From positions 1-53,324 of the forward strand of contig JAQGNR010000211.1 of NCBI GenBank assembly GCA_028291765.1: a stretch of 53,324 nt of DNA. Direction: 5' to 3'. Of the stretch, positions 39,180 to 48,464 are shown piece by piece. Source of the DNA: Herbaspirillum sp. (GTDB lineage Bacteria > Pseudomonadota > Gammaproteobacteria > Burkholderiales > Burkholderiaceae_D). Positions within the stretch are counted from its first letter, which is position 1. The number at the start of each line of letters is the position of its first letter. The notes under the pieces were generated by a model. It worked only from the letters and a program-made list of their open reading frames with translations. It was not told where the DNA came from and ran no database searches. Made by a program: the position numbers and the translations under genes.

Positions 39180-39632
39180 ATGGCTGCTTCTGATCATTCT
39201 TCCGAGCATTGCGAATTGTGCGAATTGTGCGAAATCGATGGCGGCGAGGTATTGTTCCGGACCGACGATTATCGCGTGGTACTGGTCGACGATACGGCTT
39301 ATCCGGGCTTTTGCCGGGTTATCTGGCAACAGCATGTGAAAGAAATGACGATGCTGTCGCCGCTGCAACGCAATGTGCTGATGGACGGGGTATGGCGCGT
39401 CGAAGCGGCATTGCTGGAAGCCATGCAGCCGGCCAAAGTCAATCTGGCCAGTCTGGGCAACATGACGCAACATATACATTGGCATTTGATCCCGCGTTTT
39501 AACGATGACGCCCATTTTCCGAATCCGATATGGGGCGAGGTAAAGCGGGCGCCGTCACCGGCCGTCATGGCAGAGCGGTCTGCTTTGTTACCGCAGTTGC
39601 GCAAAGCTGTAGTTCGTCATCTGGCGAAATAA
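39180..39632 (+). CDS. HIT-family protein
   Basis: A 150-residue histidine-triad protein, a nucleotide hydrolase or transferase. The triad is QHIHWHLIPRF. An N-terminal CELCEID-type Cys pair may bind zinc as in some HIT proteins. It is preceded by AGGA and starts 14 bases after the FAD/Fe-S gene, so it is probably cotranscribed. An ATG at 39168 is also in frame but has no usable site. A 9-base tandem unit at 39210-39227 duplicates Cys-Glu-Leu. Confidence 0.88.
   Translation: MAASDHSSEHCELCELCEIDGGEVLFRTDDYRVVLVDDTAYPGFCRVIWQQHVKEMTMLSPLQRNVLMDGVWRVEAALLEAMQPAKVNLASLGNMTQHIHWHLIPRFNDDAHFPNPIWGEVKRAPSPAVMAERSALLPQLRKAVVRHLAK
39210..39233 (+). repeat. 9-bp tandem repeat in the HIT gene
   Basis: TGCGAATTG occurs at 39210-39218 and 39219-39227, followed by a partial third copy. 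It encodes a repeated Cys-Glu-Leu near the N-terminus. Confidence 0.85.
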
Positions 39633-39699
39633 AACCGGCTGTCGCCGGCCCATCGTCAACGCTCAACGCTCATCATCAATCATCACCTTCAGGAAACAT

Positions 39700-40161
39700 A
39701 TGAACTCCCCAAAACAAAGCACCGTTACGCCGCATCCGACGGCCTTCAAAGTGCGCAAGCAATCGCGCGTGCTGGAAGTCAGCTTCGATGACGGCGCCGA
39801 ATTCTCGCTGCCATTCGAATTGATGCGCGTGTATTCGCCATCGGCAGAGGTGCGAGGTCACGTCCCCGGTCAGGATGTCCTGCAACTGGGCAAACGCGAT
39901 GTCGAAATCGTTGCGCTGGAACCGGTTGGCAATTACGGCATCAAACCAATCTTCTCCGACGGTCACGAGAGCGGCATTTATACTTGGGATTACCTGTATC
40001 AATTGGGCCGCGATCAGGCTGAGATGTGGGAAAAATACTTAAAACAGCTTGAAGCTGCCGGGTATTCCCGTGAATCAGGGCGCGATCCGGCGGTGATTGC
40101 CGCAGCAGCGCCGGTGGCCGCAGGCCACAGCCACGGTCACGGCTGCGGACACCTGCATTAA
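39700..40161 (+). CDS. DUF971 domain protein with His-rich tail
   Basis: A 153-residue protein with the DUF971 (GBBH-like N-terminal) domain over about residues 15-115: LEVSFDDGAEFSLPFELMRVYSPSAEV, then GNYGIKPIFSDGHESGIYTWDYLYQLG. The family is small and often linked to Fe-S or ubiquinone genes; the exact role is unknown. The last residues AAGHSHGHGCGHLH are a likely metal-binding tail. It starts 67 bases after the HIT gene and ends 24 bases before ubiE, so it probably belongs to the ubi transcript. Confidence 0.88.
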   Translation: MNSPKQSTVTPHPTAFKVRKQSRVLEVSFDDGAEFSLPFELMRVYSPSAEVRGHVPGQDVLQLGKRDVEIVALEPVGNYGIKPIFSDGHESGIYTWDYLYQLGRDQAEMWEKYLKQLEAAGYSRESGRDPAVIAAAAPVAAGHSHGHGCGHLH

Positions 40162-40185
40162 ATACGTACTTTTTCTGAGGTTGCT

Positions 40186-40920
40186 ATGACTAATACCACC
40201 CATTTCGGCTATGAAACGGTCGCCGAAGACGCCAAAGTCCATAAAGTGGCCGAAGTTTTCCATTCGGTAGCGGGTAAATACGATGTCATGAACGATCTGA
40301 TGTCGGCCGGCATGCACAGACTCTGGAAAGCCTTCACGATTGCCCAGGCGGCGGTGCGGCCCGGTTTCAAAGTACTCGATATTGCAGGCGGTACTGGCGA
40401 TCTGGCCAAGGTTTTTGCGAAACAGGCCGGCCCCACCGGAGAGGTATGGCTGACCGATATCAACGAATCGATGTTGCGGGTCGGCCGCGACCGGCTATTG
40501 AATAGTGGCATTGCCACCCCAAGCTTGTTATGCGATGCCGAGAAGTTGCCGTTTCCGGATAATTATTTCGACCGGGTATCGGTGGCCTTTGGATTACGCA
40601 ATATGACGCACAAGGATCAGGCGCTGGCAGAAATGCGGCGCGTCCTGAAACCGGGCGGAAAATTGTTGGTGTTAGAATTCTCCAAAGTGTGGCGGCCACT
40701 GCAAAAAACATATGATGTTTACTCGTTTTCCGTGTTGCCGTGGCTGGGTAAAAAGATCGCCAACGATGCCGAAAGCTATCGTTATCTTGCCGAATCGATT
40801 CGCATGCATCCGGATCAGGACAGTTTGAAACAGATGCTGATCGATGCCGGTCTGGAACGTGTCGAGTACTTTAATTTAACGGCTGGCGTAGCTGCTCTGC
40901 ACACGGGCATTAAACTTTAG
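40186..40920 (+). CDS. ubiE: Ubiquinone/menaquinone C-methyltransferase
   Basis: A 244-residue SAM-dependent methyltransferase (EC 2.1.1.201/163). The family start [32 protein letters not shown] is present. Motif I is [14 protein letters not shown] near residue 66, and the UbiE signature [18 protein letters not shown] follows. It methylates the quinone ring in ubiquinone synthesis. AGGTTGCT precedes the ATG. Downstream come a Tim44-like gene, ubiJ and ubiB, the same ubiE-J-B order as in enterobacteria with one gene inserted. Confidence 0.96.
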   Translation: MTNTTHFGYETVAEDAKVHKVAEVFHSVAGKYDVMNDLMSAGMHRLWKAFTIAQAAVRPGFKVLDIAGGTGDLAKVFAKQAGPTGEVWLTDINESMLRVGRDRLLNSGIATPSLLCDAEKLPFPDNYFDRVSVAFGLRNMTHKDQALAEMRRVLKPGGKLLVLEFSKVWRPLQKTYDVYSFSVLPWLGKKIANDAESYRYLAESIRMHPDQDSLKQMLIDAGLERVEYFNLTAGVAALHTGIKL

Positions 40921-40952
40921 CGCCAAGCTTTAGCCTTAACTTTAGGAACACC

Positions 40953-41936
40953 ATGAAACGCTTATTGATTGCACTGCTGATCGCCGCTACGACGTTTGCG
41001 GCGATGATGCCGACGGCCGAGGCAAAACGCCTGGGCGGTGGTGCGTCCTTCGGGAAGCAATCTTCGTATTCCCGTCAGAATTCGGCTGCGCCGACGCCGA
41101 CCCCGACGCCTCAGCCAGCTTATACGGCGCCAAAGCCGGCTGCGCCGGCCGCCACACCCGGTGCCGCAGTACCACCTAAACCGGCCAGCCCATGGCGCAG
41201 TATTGTCGGCGGTGCATTGCTCGGCTTGGGGCTGGGCGCCTTGTTTTCGCATTTCGGCATGGGTGGGGCGATGGGCAGCATTCTGATGTTTGCCGTGATT
41301 GCTTTTGCCGCCATATTCCTGATCCGCATGTTTAGCCGCAGGAGTGGTAATCAGTCGGCCAATGAGCCGTTTTATGCTCCCGGTAATGCACCCGCGCAGA
41401 CTTCGGCCCAGACTTCGGCATATTCGTCTACGCCTGAAATCGGCTCGCAAATTCCCGGCTATGGTCAGGCGCAGCCTCCGATCCAATCTGCTCCAGCCGG
41501 TTTGGGCGCCGGCGCATTCGGCGCCAGCGGCTCGGCTTTGCCGGCGGCGATGGCGCTCGGTATCCCGGCCGATTTCGATGCTGCAGGTTTTTTGCGCAAT
41601 GCGAAGTCGTATTTCATCCGCTTGCAGGCAGCCGGCGATAAGGCCGACATTCACGATATCCGCGAATTTACAACGCCCGAAGTGTTCGCCGAGTTGCGTT
41701 TGCAGATTCAGGAGCGCGGCGCCAGCCCGAATGTCACCGATGTCGTGCAGTTGAATGCCGAACTGCTGGGGATTGAACAGGTGAGCGATGAATATCTTGC
41801 GACTGTCCGGTTCGGCGGCTTGATCAAGGAGGCCGCTGATGCATCGGCAGAACCATTTACCGAATTATGGAATTTCAGTAAGCCCGTAGATGGCGCCGGC
41901 GGTTGGGTGCTGGCAGGCATACAGCAAGCTTCTTGA
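40953..41936 (+). CDS. Tim44-like domain membrane protein
   Basis: A 327-residue protein. A signal peptide or anchor (residues 1-24, MKRLLIALLIAATTFAAMMPTAEA) is followed by a low-complexity Pro/Ala/Ser/Thr region. Two adjacent transmembrane segments lie around residues 80-130 (GGALLGLGLGALFSHF; SILMFAVIAFAAIFLIRMF). The Tim44-like domain covers about 200-325 (FDAAGFLRNAKSYFIRLQAAGDK, then DIREFTTPEVFAEL). The family is common in betaproteobacteria near ubi genes; its function there is not established. It starts 32 bases after ubiE. A strong terminator follows. Confidence 0.85.
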   Translation: MKRLLIALLIAATTFAAMMPTAEAKRLGGGASFGKQSSYSRQNSAAPTPTPTPQPAYTAPKPAAPAATPGAAVPPKPASPWRSIVGGALLGLGLGALFSHFGMGGAMGSILMFAVIAFAAIFLIRMFSRRSGNQSANEPFYAPGNAPAQTSAQTSAYSSTPEIGSQIPGYGQAQPPIQSAPAGLGAGAFGASGSALPAAMALGIPADFDAAGFLRNAKSYFIRLQAAGDKADIHDIREFTTPEVFAELRLQIQERGASPNVTDVVQLNAELLGIEQVSDEYLATVRFGGLIKEAADASAEPFTELWNFSKPVDGAGGWVLAGIQQAS

Positions 41937-41997
41937 GTTGTGTGCGTGCACCGTCAGATCATGACAGCGCACTTCGTTTCCGCTTTTGTTTTATCCA

Positions 41998-42022
41998 CCG
42001 CCCGTACTTTACGGGCGGTTTT
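41998..42022 (+). terminator. Intrinsic terminator between Tim44-like gene and ubiJ
   Basis: CCGCCCGTA / TACGGGCGG is a perfect 9-bp stem with a 3-base loop followed by TTTT. It ends only 11 bases before the preferred ubiJ start codon. Confidence 0.85.
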
Positions 42023-42033
42023 ACTTTGTAAAC

Positions 42034-42636
42034 ATGAAGCCTAATCCTCTTTATCCGCGTATTTCACTTGGTCCTTTGTGCCATGCAATTAATCATCTGC
42101 TGGCGCAAGAGCCGTGGGCGCAGCAAAAGCTGCTCGCGCATCGCGGCAAGACAGCGGCTATCGATATCGGCGTGCTGGTGCTGCGCTTACGCGTGACTGC
42201 CGACGGGTTTGTTGAAACAGGGGATGCTGACGTTGCCAGCGATGTCACGATCAGGATTAAACTTTCCGATTTACCGTTGTTGGCTGCTAATGCCAAAAGT
42301 GCATTTTCGTATGTCAAGATAGAAGGCGATGCTGATTTTGCCAATGCCATTTCGCAGCTGAGCCAGAATCTGCGCTGGGATGCCGCTGATGACCTTAGTA
42401 AGCTGGTCGGCGAAATTGCAGCGCAACGTCTGGTTTCCACGGCCGGCTCCGCCGCCGCGACCGTGCGCGCGACGTATCGATCGCTGAAGGAAAATCTGGC
42501 CGAGTATTTTCTCGAAGAGCAGCCGATGCTGGTGCGCCCTGCAGCAGTTGAGGATATGCGCGGCGATGTCGGTAAATTGCGGGATGATGTTGAGCGGCTT
42601 GCCAAGCGCATCGAAAAACTAGAAAGTAAGCGCTAA
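42034..42636 (+). CDS. ubiJ: Ubiquinone biosynthesis accessory factor UbiJ (SCP2 domain)
   Basis: A 200-residue protein with an SCP2 lipid-binding domain (about 1-120; [33 protein letters not shown]) and a C-terminal coiled coil (about 165-200; [27 protein letters not shown]). UbiJ holds lipid intermediates in the soluble Ubi complex. The ATG at 42034 (MKPNPLYPR) is chosen because the frame further upstream runs through the terminator hairpin. It has no clear Shine-Dalgarno. It overlaps ubiB by one base (TAATG). Confidence 0.9.
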   Translation: MKPNPLYPRISLGPLCHAINHLLAQEPWAQQKLLAHRGKTAAIDIGVLVLRLRVTADGFVETGDADVASDVTIRIKLSDLPLLAANAKSAFSYVKIEGDADFANAISQLSQNLRWDAADDLSKLVGEIAAQRLVSTAGSAAATVRATYRSLKENLAEYFLEEQPMLVRPAAVEDMRGDVGKLRDDVERLAKRIEKLESKR

Positions 42637-44207
42637 TGATCTTGAGAACACTCCGTCTTTTAAAAATCCTGCGCGTTGTGGCGCGTTACGGTCTGGACGA
42701 TATCGCCATGTCGGGGCTGAAGGCGCCACGTATTTCAAAAATACTTAACCGGCTCTTGTTCTGGCGCGATCTTTCGGCGCCGCCCGGCGTTCGCCTGCGT
42801 ATGGCGCTGGAAGATTTAGGACCGATTTTCGTGAAATTCGGACAAGTGCTTTCGACCAGGCGTGATCTGTTGTCGCTCGATATCGCGCTCGAACTGGCCA
42901 AATTGCAGGACCGCGTGCCACCGTTCGATTCCGATCTGGCAATTGCACAGATCGTTAAATCGCTGGGCTCGCACCCGGAACAGCTATTCAGCAGTTTTGA
43001 GCGGGTGCCGGTGGCGTCGGCCTCGATTGCACAGGTGCATTTTGCCGTACTCAAGGACGGCACCGAGGTCGCGGTGAAAGTGTTGCGCCCGGGGATGAAG
43101 AAGAATATCGATGAAGATGTCGATCTGATGCATATTGCGGCCCATTGGCTCGAAATTCTATGGCCCGATGGCCGCCGTCTGAAACCGAAGGAAGTCGTCG
43201 CCGAGTTCGATAAATATCTGCATGACGAACTGGATCTGATGCGTGAGGCGGCTAACGGCAGTCAGTTGCGCCGTAATTTCACGAACTCCACTTTATTGAT
43301 CGTACCGGAGATGTACTGGGATTATTGTTCATCGTCGGTCATCGTGATGGAGCGCATGAAGGGCATACCGATTTCGCAGACCGAGCGTTTGCTTGCCGAA
43401 GGTATCGATCTCGCTAAATTGTCACGCGACGGTGTCGAGATATTTTTCACGCAGGTATTTCGCGATGGTTTTTTTCATGCGGATATGCATCCGGGAAACA
43501 TTCTGGTTTCTATCGAGCCGGCCACGTTCGGCCGCTATATAGCGCTTGATTTCGGTATTGTCGGCACGCTTAACGATTTCGATAAAGATTATCTTTCCCA
43601 AAATTTCCTCGCATTTTTTCGGCGCGATTACAAACGCGTTGCCGAAGCCCATATCGAATCGGGTTGGGCGCCGAAGGACACGCGTGTGGATGAACTGGAG
43701 TCGGCGGTGCGGGCTTGTTGTGAGCCGATTTTCGATCGGCCATTGAAAGATATTTCTTTCGGTCAGGTGCTGCTGCGTTTATTCCAGACTTCACGGCGTT
43801 TCAATGTCGAGGTACAGCCGCAATTGGTGTTATTGCAAAAGACTTTACTTAATATCGAAGGCCTTGGGCGTCAACTGGATCCGGAGCTCGATCTGTGGAA
43901 GACGGCCAGGCCGTATCTGGAGCGATGGATGAACGAGCAGGTTGGCTGGCGTGGTTTCGTGCAGCAGCTGAAAATAGAAGTGCCGCGTTACAGCCGCTTA
44001 TTGCCGCAACTGCCCCGGCTTGCGCATCAGGCGCTGACACAGGCTTCGGAGCCGAATCGGCAGAACACCGATTTGCTCAAGCGGCTGATCGTCGAGCAAA
44101 AGCGGACCAATATGCTGTTGGGTGTCGTAGTCTATTTCGGCGGTGGGTTGCTGGCTGGGATATTGCTGGTGATTTTTCTGCTGCGCTGGACGGCGCATGG
44201 GGGGTGA
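42636..44207 (+). CDS. ubiB: Ubiquinone biosynthesis protein kinase-like UbiB
   Basis: A 523-residue ABC1/ADCK-type atypical kinase. The KxGQ motif appears as [14 protein letters not shown] near residue 67, the Ala-rich nucleotide loop as [12 protein letters not shown], the invariant Lys in [11 protein letters not shown], the catalytic loop in [13 protein letters not shown] and the DFG segment as [10 protein letters not shown]. One or two membrane helices end the protein (about 497-520). It drives ubiquinone synthesis through ATPase activity and membrane access to lipid intermediates. It is translationally coupled to ubiJ. The stop is four bases from the end of the convergent trpC, so transcription from both sides meets here. 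Confidence 0.96.
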   Translation: MILRTLRLLKILRVVARYGLDDIAMSGLKAPRISKILNRLLFWRDLSAPPGVRLRMALEDLGPIFVKFGQVLSTRRDLLSLDIALELAKLQDRVPPFDSDLAIAQIVKSLGSHPEQLFSSFERVPVASASIAQVHFAVLKDGTEVAVKVLRPGMKKNIDEDVDLMHIAAHWLEILWPDGRRLKPKEVVAEFDKYLHDELDLMREAANGSQLRRNFTNSTLLIVPEMYWDYCSSSVIVMERMKGIPISQTERLLAEGIDLAKLSRDGVEIFFTQVFRDGFFHADMHPGNILVSIEPATFGRYIALDFGIVGTLNDFDKDYLSQNFLAFFRRDYKRVAEAHIESGWAPKDTRVDELESAVRACCEPIFDRPLKDISFGQVLLRLFQTSRRFNVEVQPQLVLLQKTLLNIEGLGRQLDPELDLWKTARPYLERWMNEQVGWRGFVQQLKIEVPRYSRLLPQLPRLAHQALTQASEPNRQNTDLLKRLIVEQKRTNMLLGVVVYFGGGLLAGILLVIFLLRWTAHGG

Positions 44208-44211
44208 TGGT

Positions 44212-45012
44212 TTAGTTAAACAATCGCGCCAATTCAACGCCTGGTTCCGGCGCACGCATGAACGTTTCGCCGACCAGAAACGCATGCACATGATGATCGC
44301 GCATCCGTTTTACATCGTCGATGTTCTTGATGCCCGATTCAGTAATAACCAGTTTTTCCGGCGGGATGCGCGGCAATAAATCGATCGTGTTCTGTAGTGA
44401 GGTTTCAAACGTGCGCAGATTGCGGTTGTTGATGCCGAGCAGACCGGTTTTCAGACGTAGCGCAGCGTCCAGTTCCAGGCCATTGTGCACTTCCACCAGC
44501 ACGCTCATGCCAAGTTCATGCGCGCAAGCTTCCAGTTCGGCCATCAGGCCGTGATCGAGTGCCGCGACGATCAGCAGGATGGCATCGGCGCCCCAATGGC
44601 GGGCCTGATAGATCTGATATGGATCGATCATGAAATCCTTGCGCAGTACCGGTAATGCGCAAGCGGCACGTGCTTGTTGCAGATAAGCTGGCGTACCCCG
44701 AAAGAATTGTTCATCGGTCAGCACCGACAGGCAGGCGGCGCCATGGCTGGCATAGCTGATGGCAATTTCGGCAGGATTGAAATTCTCGCGCAGGATACCT
44801 TTTGACGGCGATGCTTTTTTAACTTCTGCAATCACCGCGGCACTCCCGGCGCTGATTTTATTGCGCAGAGCGGCTTCGAAATTGCGCAATGCCGTTCTGG
44901 CATCGGTATCGGTTTCGACATCGCGTCGCAGACTGGCCAGATCGCGCTGTTTTTTTGCGGTCCGGATTTCGTCTGCCTTGACGGCCAGGATTTTGTCGAG
45001 AATATCGCTCAT
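44212..45012 (-). CDS. trpC: Indole-3-glycerol-phosphate synthase
   Basis: A 266-residue monofunctional TrpC (EC 4.1.1.48) with TIM-barrel motifs [20 protein letters not shown] near residue 60, [27 protein letters not shown] near 120, [16 protein letters not shown], and VITESGIKN. It is not fused to TrpF. It is the last gene of the trp cluster and starts two bases after the trpD stop, so the two are coupled. Confidence 0.97.
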   Translation of the reverse strand: MSDILDKILAVKADEIRTAKKQRDLASLRRDVETDTDARTALRNFEAALRNKISAGSAAVIAEVKKASPSKGILRENFNPAEIAISYASHGAACLSVLTDEQFFRGTPAYLQQARAACALPVLRKDFMIDPYQIYQARHWGADAILLIVAALDHGLMAELEACAHELGMSVLVEVHNGLELDAALRLKTGLLGINNRNLRTFETSLQNTIDLLPRIPPEKLVITESGIKNIDDVKRMRDHHVHAFLVGETFMRAPEPGVELARLFN

Positions 45013-45014
45013 AT

Positions 45015-46049
45015 TTAGTGTTTGCCGAGTTGTTGGGTGACGTCGATAAATTGTTCGAGTTTCTTGCGGGCGGCGCCCGAGGAGATGGTTGTGCGCGCTA
45101 TTTTCAGGCCTGCTTCGATAGACGGCGCTACACCGGCTGCATACAGCGCGCTGCCGGCGTTCAACGCAACGATATCGCGTGCCGGGCCGGTGGTGTCGTC
45201 CAGTGCTTCCAGAATCCTGGCTTTCGATTCGGCGGCATTGGCGACTTGCAGATTGCGGCTGGCGACCATTTGCAATCCGAAATCTTCCGGATGAATTTCA
45301 TATTCCCGGATTTCGCCGTTGACCAGTTCGCCGACCAAGGTTGCGCTGCCCAGAGAAATTTCATCCAGATTGTCGCGCCCCCACACCACCATGGCGTGCT
45401 GCGCGCCCAGACGCTGCAATACCCGAACCTGAATGCCGACCAGATCGGCATGAAACACGCCCATCAGAATGTTTGGCGCGCCGGCCGGATTGGTCAATGG
45501 CCCCAGAATATTGAAAATCGTCCGCACGCCCAATTCCTTGCGCACCGGGGCGGCATGTTTCATTGCGGCGTGATGATTCGGCGCAAACATGAATCCGATG
45601 CCGGTTTGTGCGATCGATTGCGCTACCTGCTCCGGCGAGAGATTGATATTGGCGCCGAACGATTCGAGCACGTCGGCGCTGCCGCATGAGGACGAGACGC
45701 TGCGTCCGCCGTGTTTGGCCACTCTTGCGCCGGCGGCCGCTGCGACGAACATGCTGGCGGTAGAAATATTGAAGGTGTTCGCGCCATCGCCGCCGGTGCC
45801 GACGATGTCGAGCAGATGGTCGGTATTTGCCATCGGTACTTTGATGGCGAGTTCGCGCATGACCTGCGCGGCGGCGGTGATTTCGCCGATGCTTTCCTTT
45901 TTGACGCGCAGCCCCATGGTCAGCGCCGCAATCATGACCGGCGACATTTCACCCTGCATGATTTTCCGGAATAGCGACAGCATCTCGTCATGAAATATTT
46001 CACGATGATCGATGCAGCGTAGCAGAGCCTCTTGTGGTGTGATTGGCAT
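45015..46049 (-). CDS. trpD: Anthranilate phosphoribosyltransferase
   Basis: A 344-residue TrpD (EC 2.4.2.18). The PRPP site is [17 protein letters not shown] near residue 80, followed by [18 protein letters not shown] and the anthranilate segment [22 protein letters not shown]. It is separate from TrpG, unlike the E. coli fusion. The ATG at 46049 ([10 protein letters not shown]) is preferred over upstream codons in the 44-base trpG-trpD gap. Confidence 0.96.
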   Translation of the reverse strand: MPITPQEALLRCIDHREIFHDEMLSLFRKIMQGEMSPVMIAALTMGLRVKKESIGEITAAAQVMRELAIKVPMANTDHLLDIVGTGGDGANTFNISTASMFVAAAAGARVAKHGGRSVSSSCGSADVLESFGANINLSPEQVAQSIAQTGIGFMFAPNHHAAMKHAAPVRKELGVRTIFNILGPLTNPAGAPNILMGVFHADLVGIQVRVLQRLGAQHAMVVWGRDNLDEISLGSATLVGELVNGEIREYEIHPEDFGLQMVASRNLQVANAAESKARILEALDDTTGPARDIVALNAGSALYAAGVAPSIEAGLKIARTTISSGAARKKLEQFIDVTQQLGKH

Positions 46050-46093
46050 ATTTTTTCTTGTGGATGAAGTTAGCCGAACGGTTAGCAAATAGC

Positions 46094-46657
46094 TTAGCCA
46101 GTCAGAAAATTTTTCAGCAGCAGATGGCCATGTTCGGACAGAATCGATTCAGGATGAAACTGTACACCCTGCACATCCAGTTCCTTGTGGCGCACGCCCA
46201 TGATTTCACCGTCGTCGGTCCAGGCGGTGACTTCCAGGCAGTCCGGCAACGAGGCACGCTCGATGGCGAGGGAATGATAACGGATGACGGTATAGGGACT
46301 TGGAATATTCTGGAATACGCCGACGCCGGTATGGGCGATCAATGAGGTTTTGCCATGCATCACTTGTTTGGCGCGGATCACATTGCCGCCAAAAGCTTCG
46401 CCAATGGCCTGGTGGCCGAGGCAAACGCCCAGCAGCGGCAATTTGCCGGCAAAATGCTGCAGCAATGCAATACAAATACCGGCTTCTTTCGGGCTGCACG
46501 GGCCGGGCGATAGGCAAATCCGGTCCGGCTTCATCGCGCTAATTTCTTCCAGCGTGATTTCATCGTTGCGGAAGGTCCTGACTTCTTCGCCCAGCTCGCC
46601 GAAATACTGCACCAGGTTATAAGTGAAGGAATCGTAGTTATCGATCATGAGTAACAT
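46094..46657 (-). CDS. trpG: Anthranilate synthase component II (glutamine amidotransferase)
   Basis: A 187-residue class I amidotransferase that feeds ammonia to TrpE. The nucleophile is Cys79 in [17 protein letters not shown]; the His-Glu pair is in [13 protein letters not shown]. In related bacteria the same subunit can also serve p-aminobenzoate synthase (pabA). It lies 96 bases after trpE on the same strand. Confidence 0.96.
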   Translation of the reverse strand: MLLMIDNYDSFTYNLVQYFGELGEEVRTFRNDEITLEEISAMKPDRICLSPGPCSPKEAGICIALLQHFAGKLPLLGVCLGHQAIGEAFGGNVIRAKQVMHGKTSLIAHTGVGVFQNIPSPYTVIRYHSLAIERASLPDCLEVTAWTDDGEIMGVRHKELDVQGVQFHPESILSEHGHLLLKNFLTG

Positions 46658-46753
46658 AGCGAACCTATCATTTTGATTTTAAAGAATAATTGCACGTTAT
46701 CGCATCGTTTGGATATGCGGGGATGGGCTTGCGAGGGCACTTCCTCGGCGTAA

Positions 46754-48250
46754 TCAGATATCCCCATCCAGACCATCTTGCACTTGTTCGGCCGCGCGCA
46801 ACACTGCGCGCGCCTTGTTTTCCGTTTCTTCCCATTCCATTTCCGGCACCGAATCGGCCACGATGCCGGCTGCCGCCTGCACATACAGCATGCCGTCTTT
46901 GATCACGCCGGTGCGGATCGCAATGGCGACATCCATTTCGCCGCCGAACGAAAGGTAGCCGCAGGCGCCGCCGTATATACCGCGTTTGGTCAGTTCCAGT
47001 TCATCGATGATTTCCATCGCCCGGACCTTCGGTGCGCCCGATAGAGTGCCGGCCGGAAAGGTCGCTCTGAGTACGTCCAGATTGGATAGGCCCGGCTGCA
47101 ATTGGCCTTCCACATTGGAAACGATGTGTTGCACGTGCGAGTATTTCTCGATCACCATTTGATCCGTGACCTTGACGCTGCCGGTGGTGGCGATGCGGCC
47201 GATGTCGTTGCGCGCCAGGTCGATCAGCATCACATGCTCTGCAATTTCCTTTGGATCTGCCAGCAGTTCAATGGCCAATTGTGCATCGCGTTCAGGGGTC
47301 GAGCCGCGCGGCCGCGTACCGGCCAGCGGACGGATCGTGACTTTCTTCTGGTTACCTTCGGCGGTCTCGTTGCGCACCAGAATTTCAGGCGAGGCGCCGA
47401 CGATTTGCATGTCGCCGAAATTGTAGAAATACATATACGGCGACGGATTGAGCGAGCGTAATGCACGGTATAGCATCAGCGGGGAATCGACATAGGGCTT
47501 ACGCAGGCGCTGGCCGATCTGGACTTGCATCAGATCGCCGGCCATGATGTATTGCTTGGCTTTGGCGACCGCTTTCAGATAATCGTCTTTGGCGAAGTCG
47601 CGCACGATGTCGGTACGCACCGAGGCGCTGGTGACCGGCGCATCGACGCTCCGACGCAACATGTCGCGCAGATTTTTCAGGCGCTGACGGGCTTTGGAAT
47701 AGGCTTCCGGCTGGCCCGGATCGGCATAGATAATCAGATACAGTTTGCCGGTGATATTGTCGATCACCGCCAGTTCTTCGGTCAGCAGTAATTGGATATC
47801 CGGCAGGCCCAGATCGTCTTTCGGGGCCGAACCGGCCAGCCGTTTTTCAATATGACGCACGGTGTCGTAGCCGAAATAACCCGCCAGACCGCCGCAGAAA
47901 CGCGGCATGCCCGGACGAATCGCTACTTTGTAGCGCGCCTGAAATTGGGCGATGAAATCGAGTGGGTTGCCTTCCAGTGTTTCAATAATCTGGTCGTTCT
48001 TGACGACTTCAATGCGCGTGCCGTAACTGCGCATCAGTGTGGAAGCGGGCAGGCCGATGAAAGAGTAGCGTCCAAAGCGTTCGCCGCCGACTACCGATTC
48101 GAGCAAAAAAGTATTTTTACCGTTGTTCTGGCTTTGCGCCAGTTTCAGATAAAGCGTCAGAGGGGTTTCCAGATCGGCAAAAGCCTCTGCGATCAACGGA
48201 ATGCGGTTGTAACCTTGGGATGCCAGCGATTTGAATTCGAGTTCAGTCAT
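46754..48250 (-). CDS. trpE: Anthranilate synthase component I
   Basis: A 498-residue chorismate-using TrpE (EC 4.1.3.27). The N-terminal LLES element (residues 49-52) is the tryptophan-binding feedback motif. The chorismate-binding domain includes DLMQVQIGQRL, PLAGTRPRGSTPERDAQLA, DLARNDIGRIATTGSVKVT and the end segment IRTGVIKDGMLYVQAAAGIVADS. CCGGAGAAACAT upstream provides a Shine-Dalgarno. The 214-base gap to gph carries a Trp-rich leader frame, consistent with control by attenuation in addition to feedback inhibition. Confidence 0.97.
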   Translation of the reverse strand: MTELEFKSLASQGYNRIPLIAEAFADLETPLTLYLKLAQSQNNGKNTFLLESVVGGERFGRYSFIGLPASTLMRSYGTRIEVVKNDQIIETLEGNPLDFIAQFQARYKVAIRPGMPRFCGGLAGYFGYDTVRHIEKRLAGSAPKDDLGLPDIQLLLTEELAVIDNITGKLYLIIYADPGQPEAYSKARQRLKNLRDMLRRSVDAPVTSASVRTDIVRDFAKDDYLKAVAKAKQYIMAGDLMQVQIGQRLRKPYVDSPLMLYRALRSLNPSPYMYFYNFGDMQIVGASPEILVRNETAEGNQKKVTIRPLAGTRPRGSTPERDAQLAIELLADPKEIAEHVMLIDLARNDIGRIATTGSVKVTDQMVIEKYSHVQHIVSNVEGQLQPGLSNLDVLRATFPAGTLSGAPKVRAMEIIDELELTKRGIYGGACGYLSFGGEMDVAIAIRTGVIKDGMLYVQAAAGIVADSVPEMEWEETENKARAVLRAAEQVQDGLDGDI

Positions 48251-48304
48251 ATGTTTCTCCGGGACGCTATCTGGAATTGGCCGAAATAGCGGGGATGGTG
48301 TTGC

Positions 48305-48357
48305 AAAAAACGTCAGGCGGCAAGCAGCGGCCCGCGGCGAGGTATGGCTTTATAAAA
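48305..48357 (-). promoter_or_regulatory. Candidate trp attenuator structure upstream of trpE
   Basis: Downstream of the Trp-rich leader frame the minus strand has UCGCCGC (48334-48340), which can pair at seven positions (one G-U) with GUGGCGA inside the leader's Trp codon region (48382-48388). A bulged hairpin, GCGGGC with GCCGC, follows (48317-48335), and then a run of six T (48305-48310). Mutually exclusive pairing of this kind is how attenuators work. The terminator stem is short and lies six bases from the T-run, so folding support is needed. Confidence 0.45.
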
Positions 48358-48444
48358 TTAATTAGGCCAGATTTGCCAGCGTCGCCACAGCCAGGCTCCA
48401 GCAATGGCTGATGGTTGGACGGCTTGTTTTTTGTCGAGAAACAT
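48358..48444 (-). CDS. trpL: Candidate trp leader peptide
   Basis: A 28-residue open frame, ATG at 48444 to TAA at 48358. Its end reads WLWRRWQIWPN, so Trp codons (all TGG) occur at residues 18, 20, 23 and 26: four in nine codons. It lies entirely in the gap between gph and trpE, 107 bases before trpE. This is the expected content and place of a ribosome-stalling leader for tryptophan attenuation. Against it: no recognisable Shine-Dalgarno precedes the ATG, and the terminator half of the structure is weak. A stop codon just upstream leaves this ATG as the only normal start. Confidence 0.65.
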   Translation of the reverse strand: MFLDKKQAVQPSAIAGAWLWRRWQIWPN

Positions 48445-48464
48445 TGTGGTGGATGAGTATCAAA

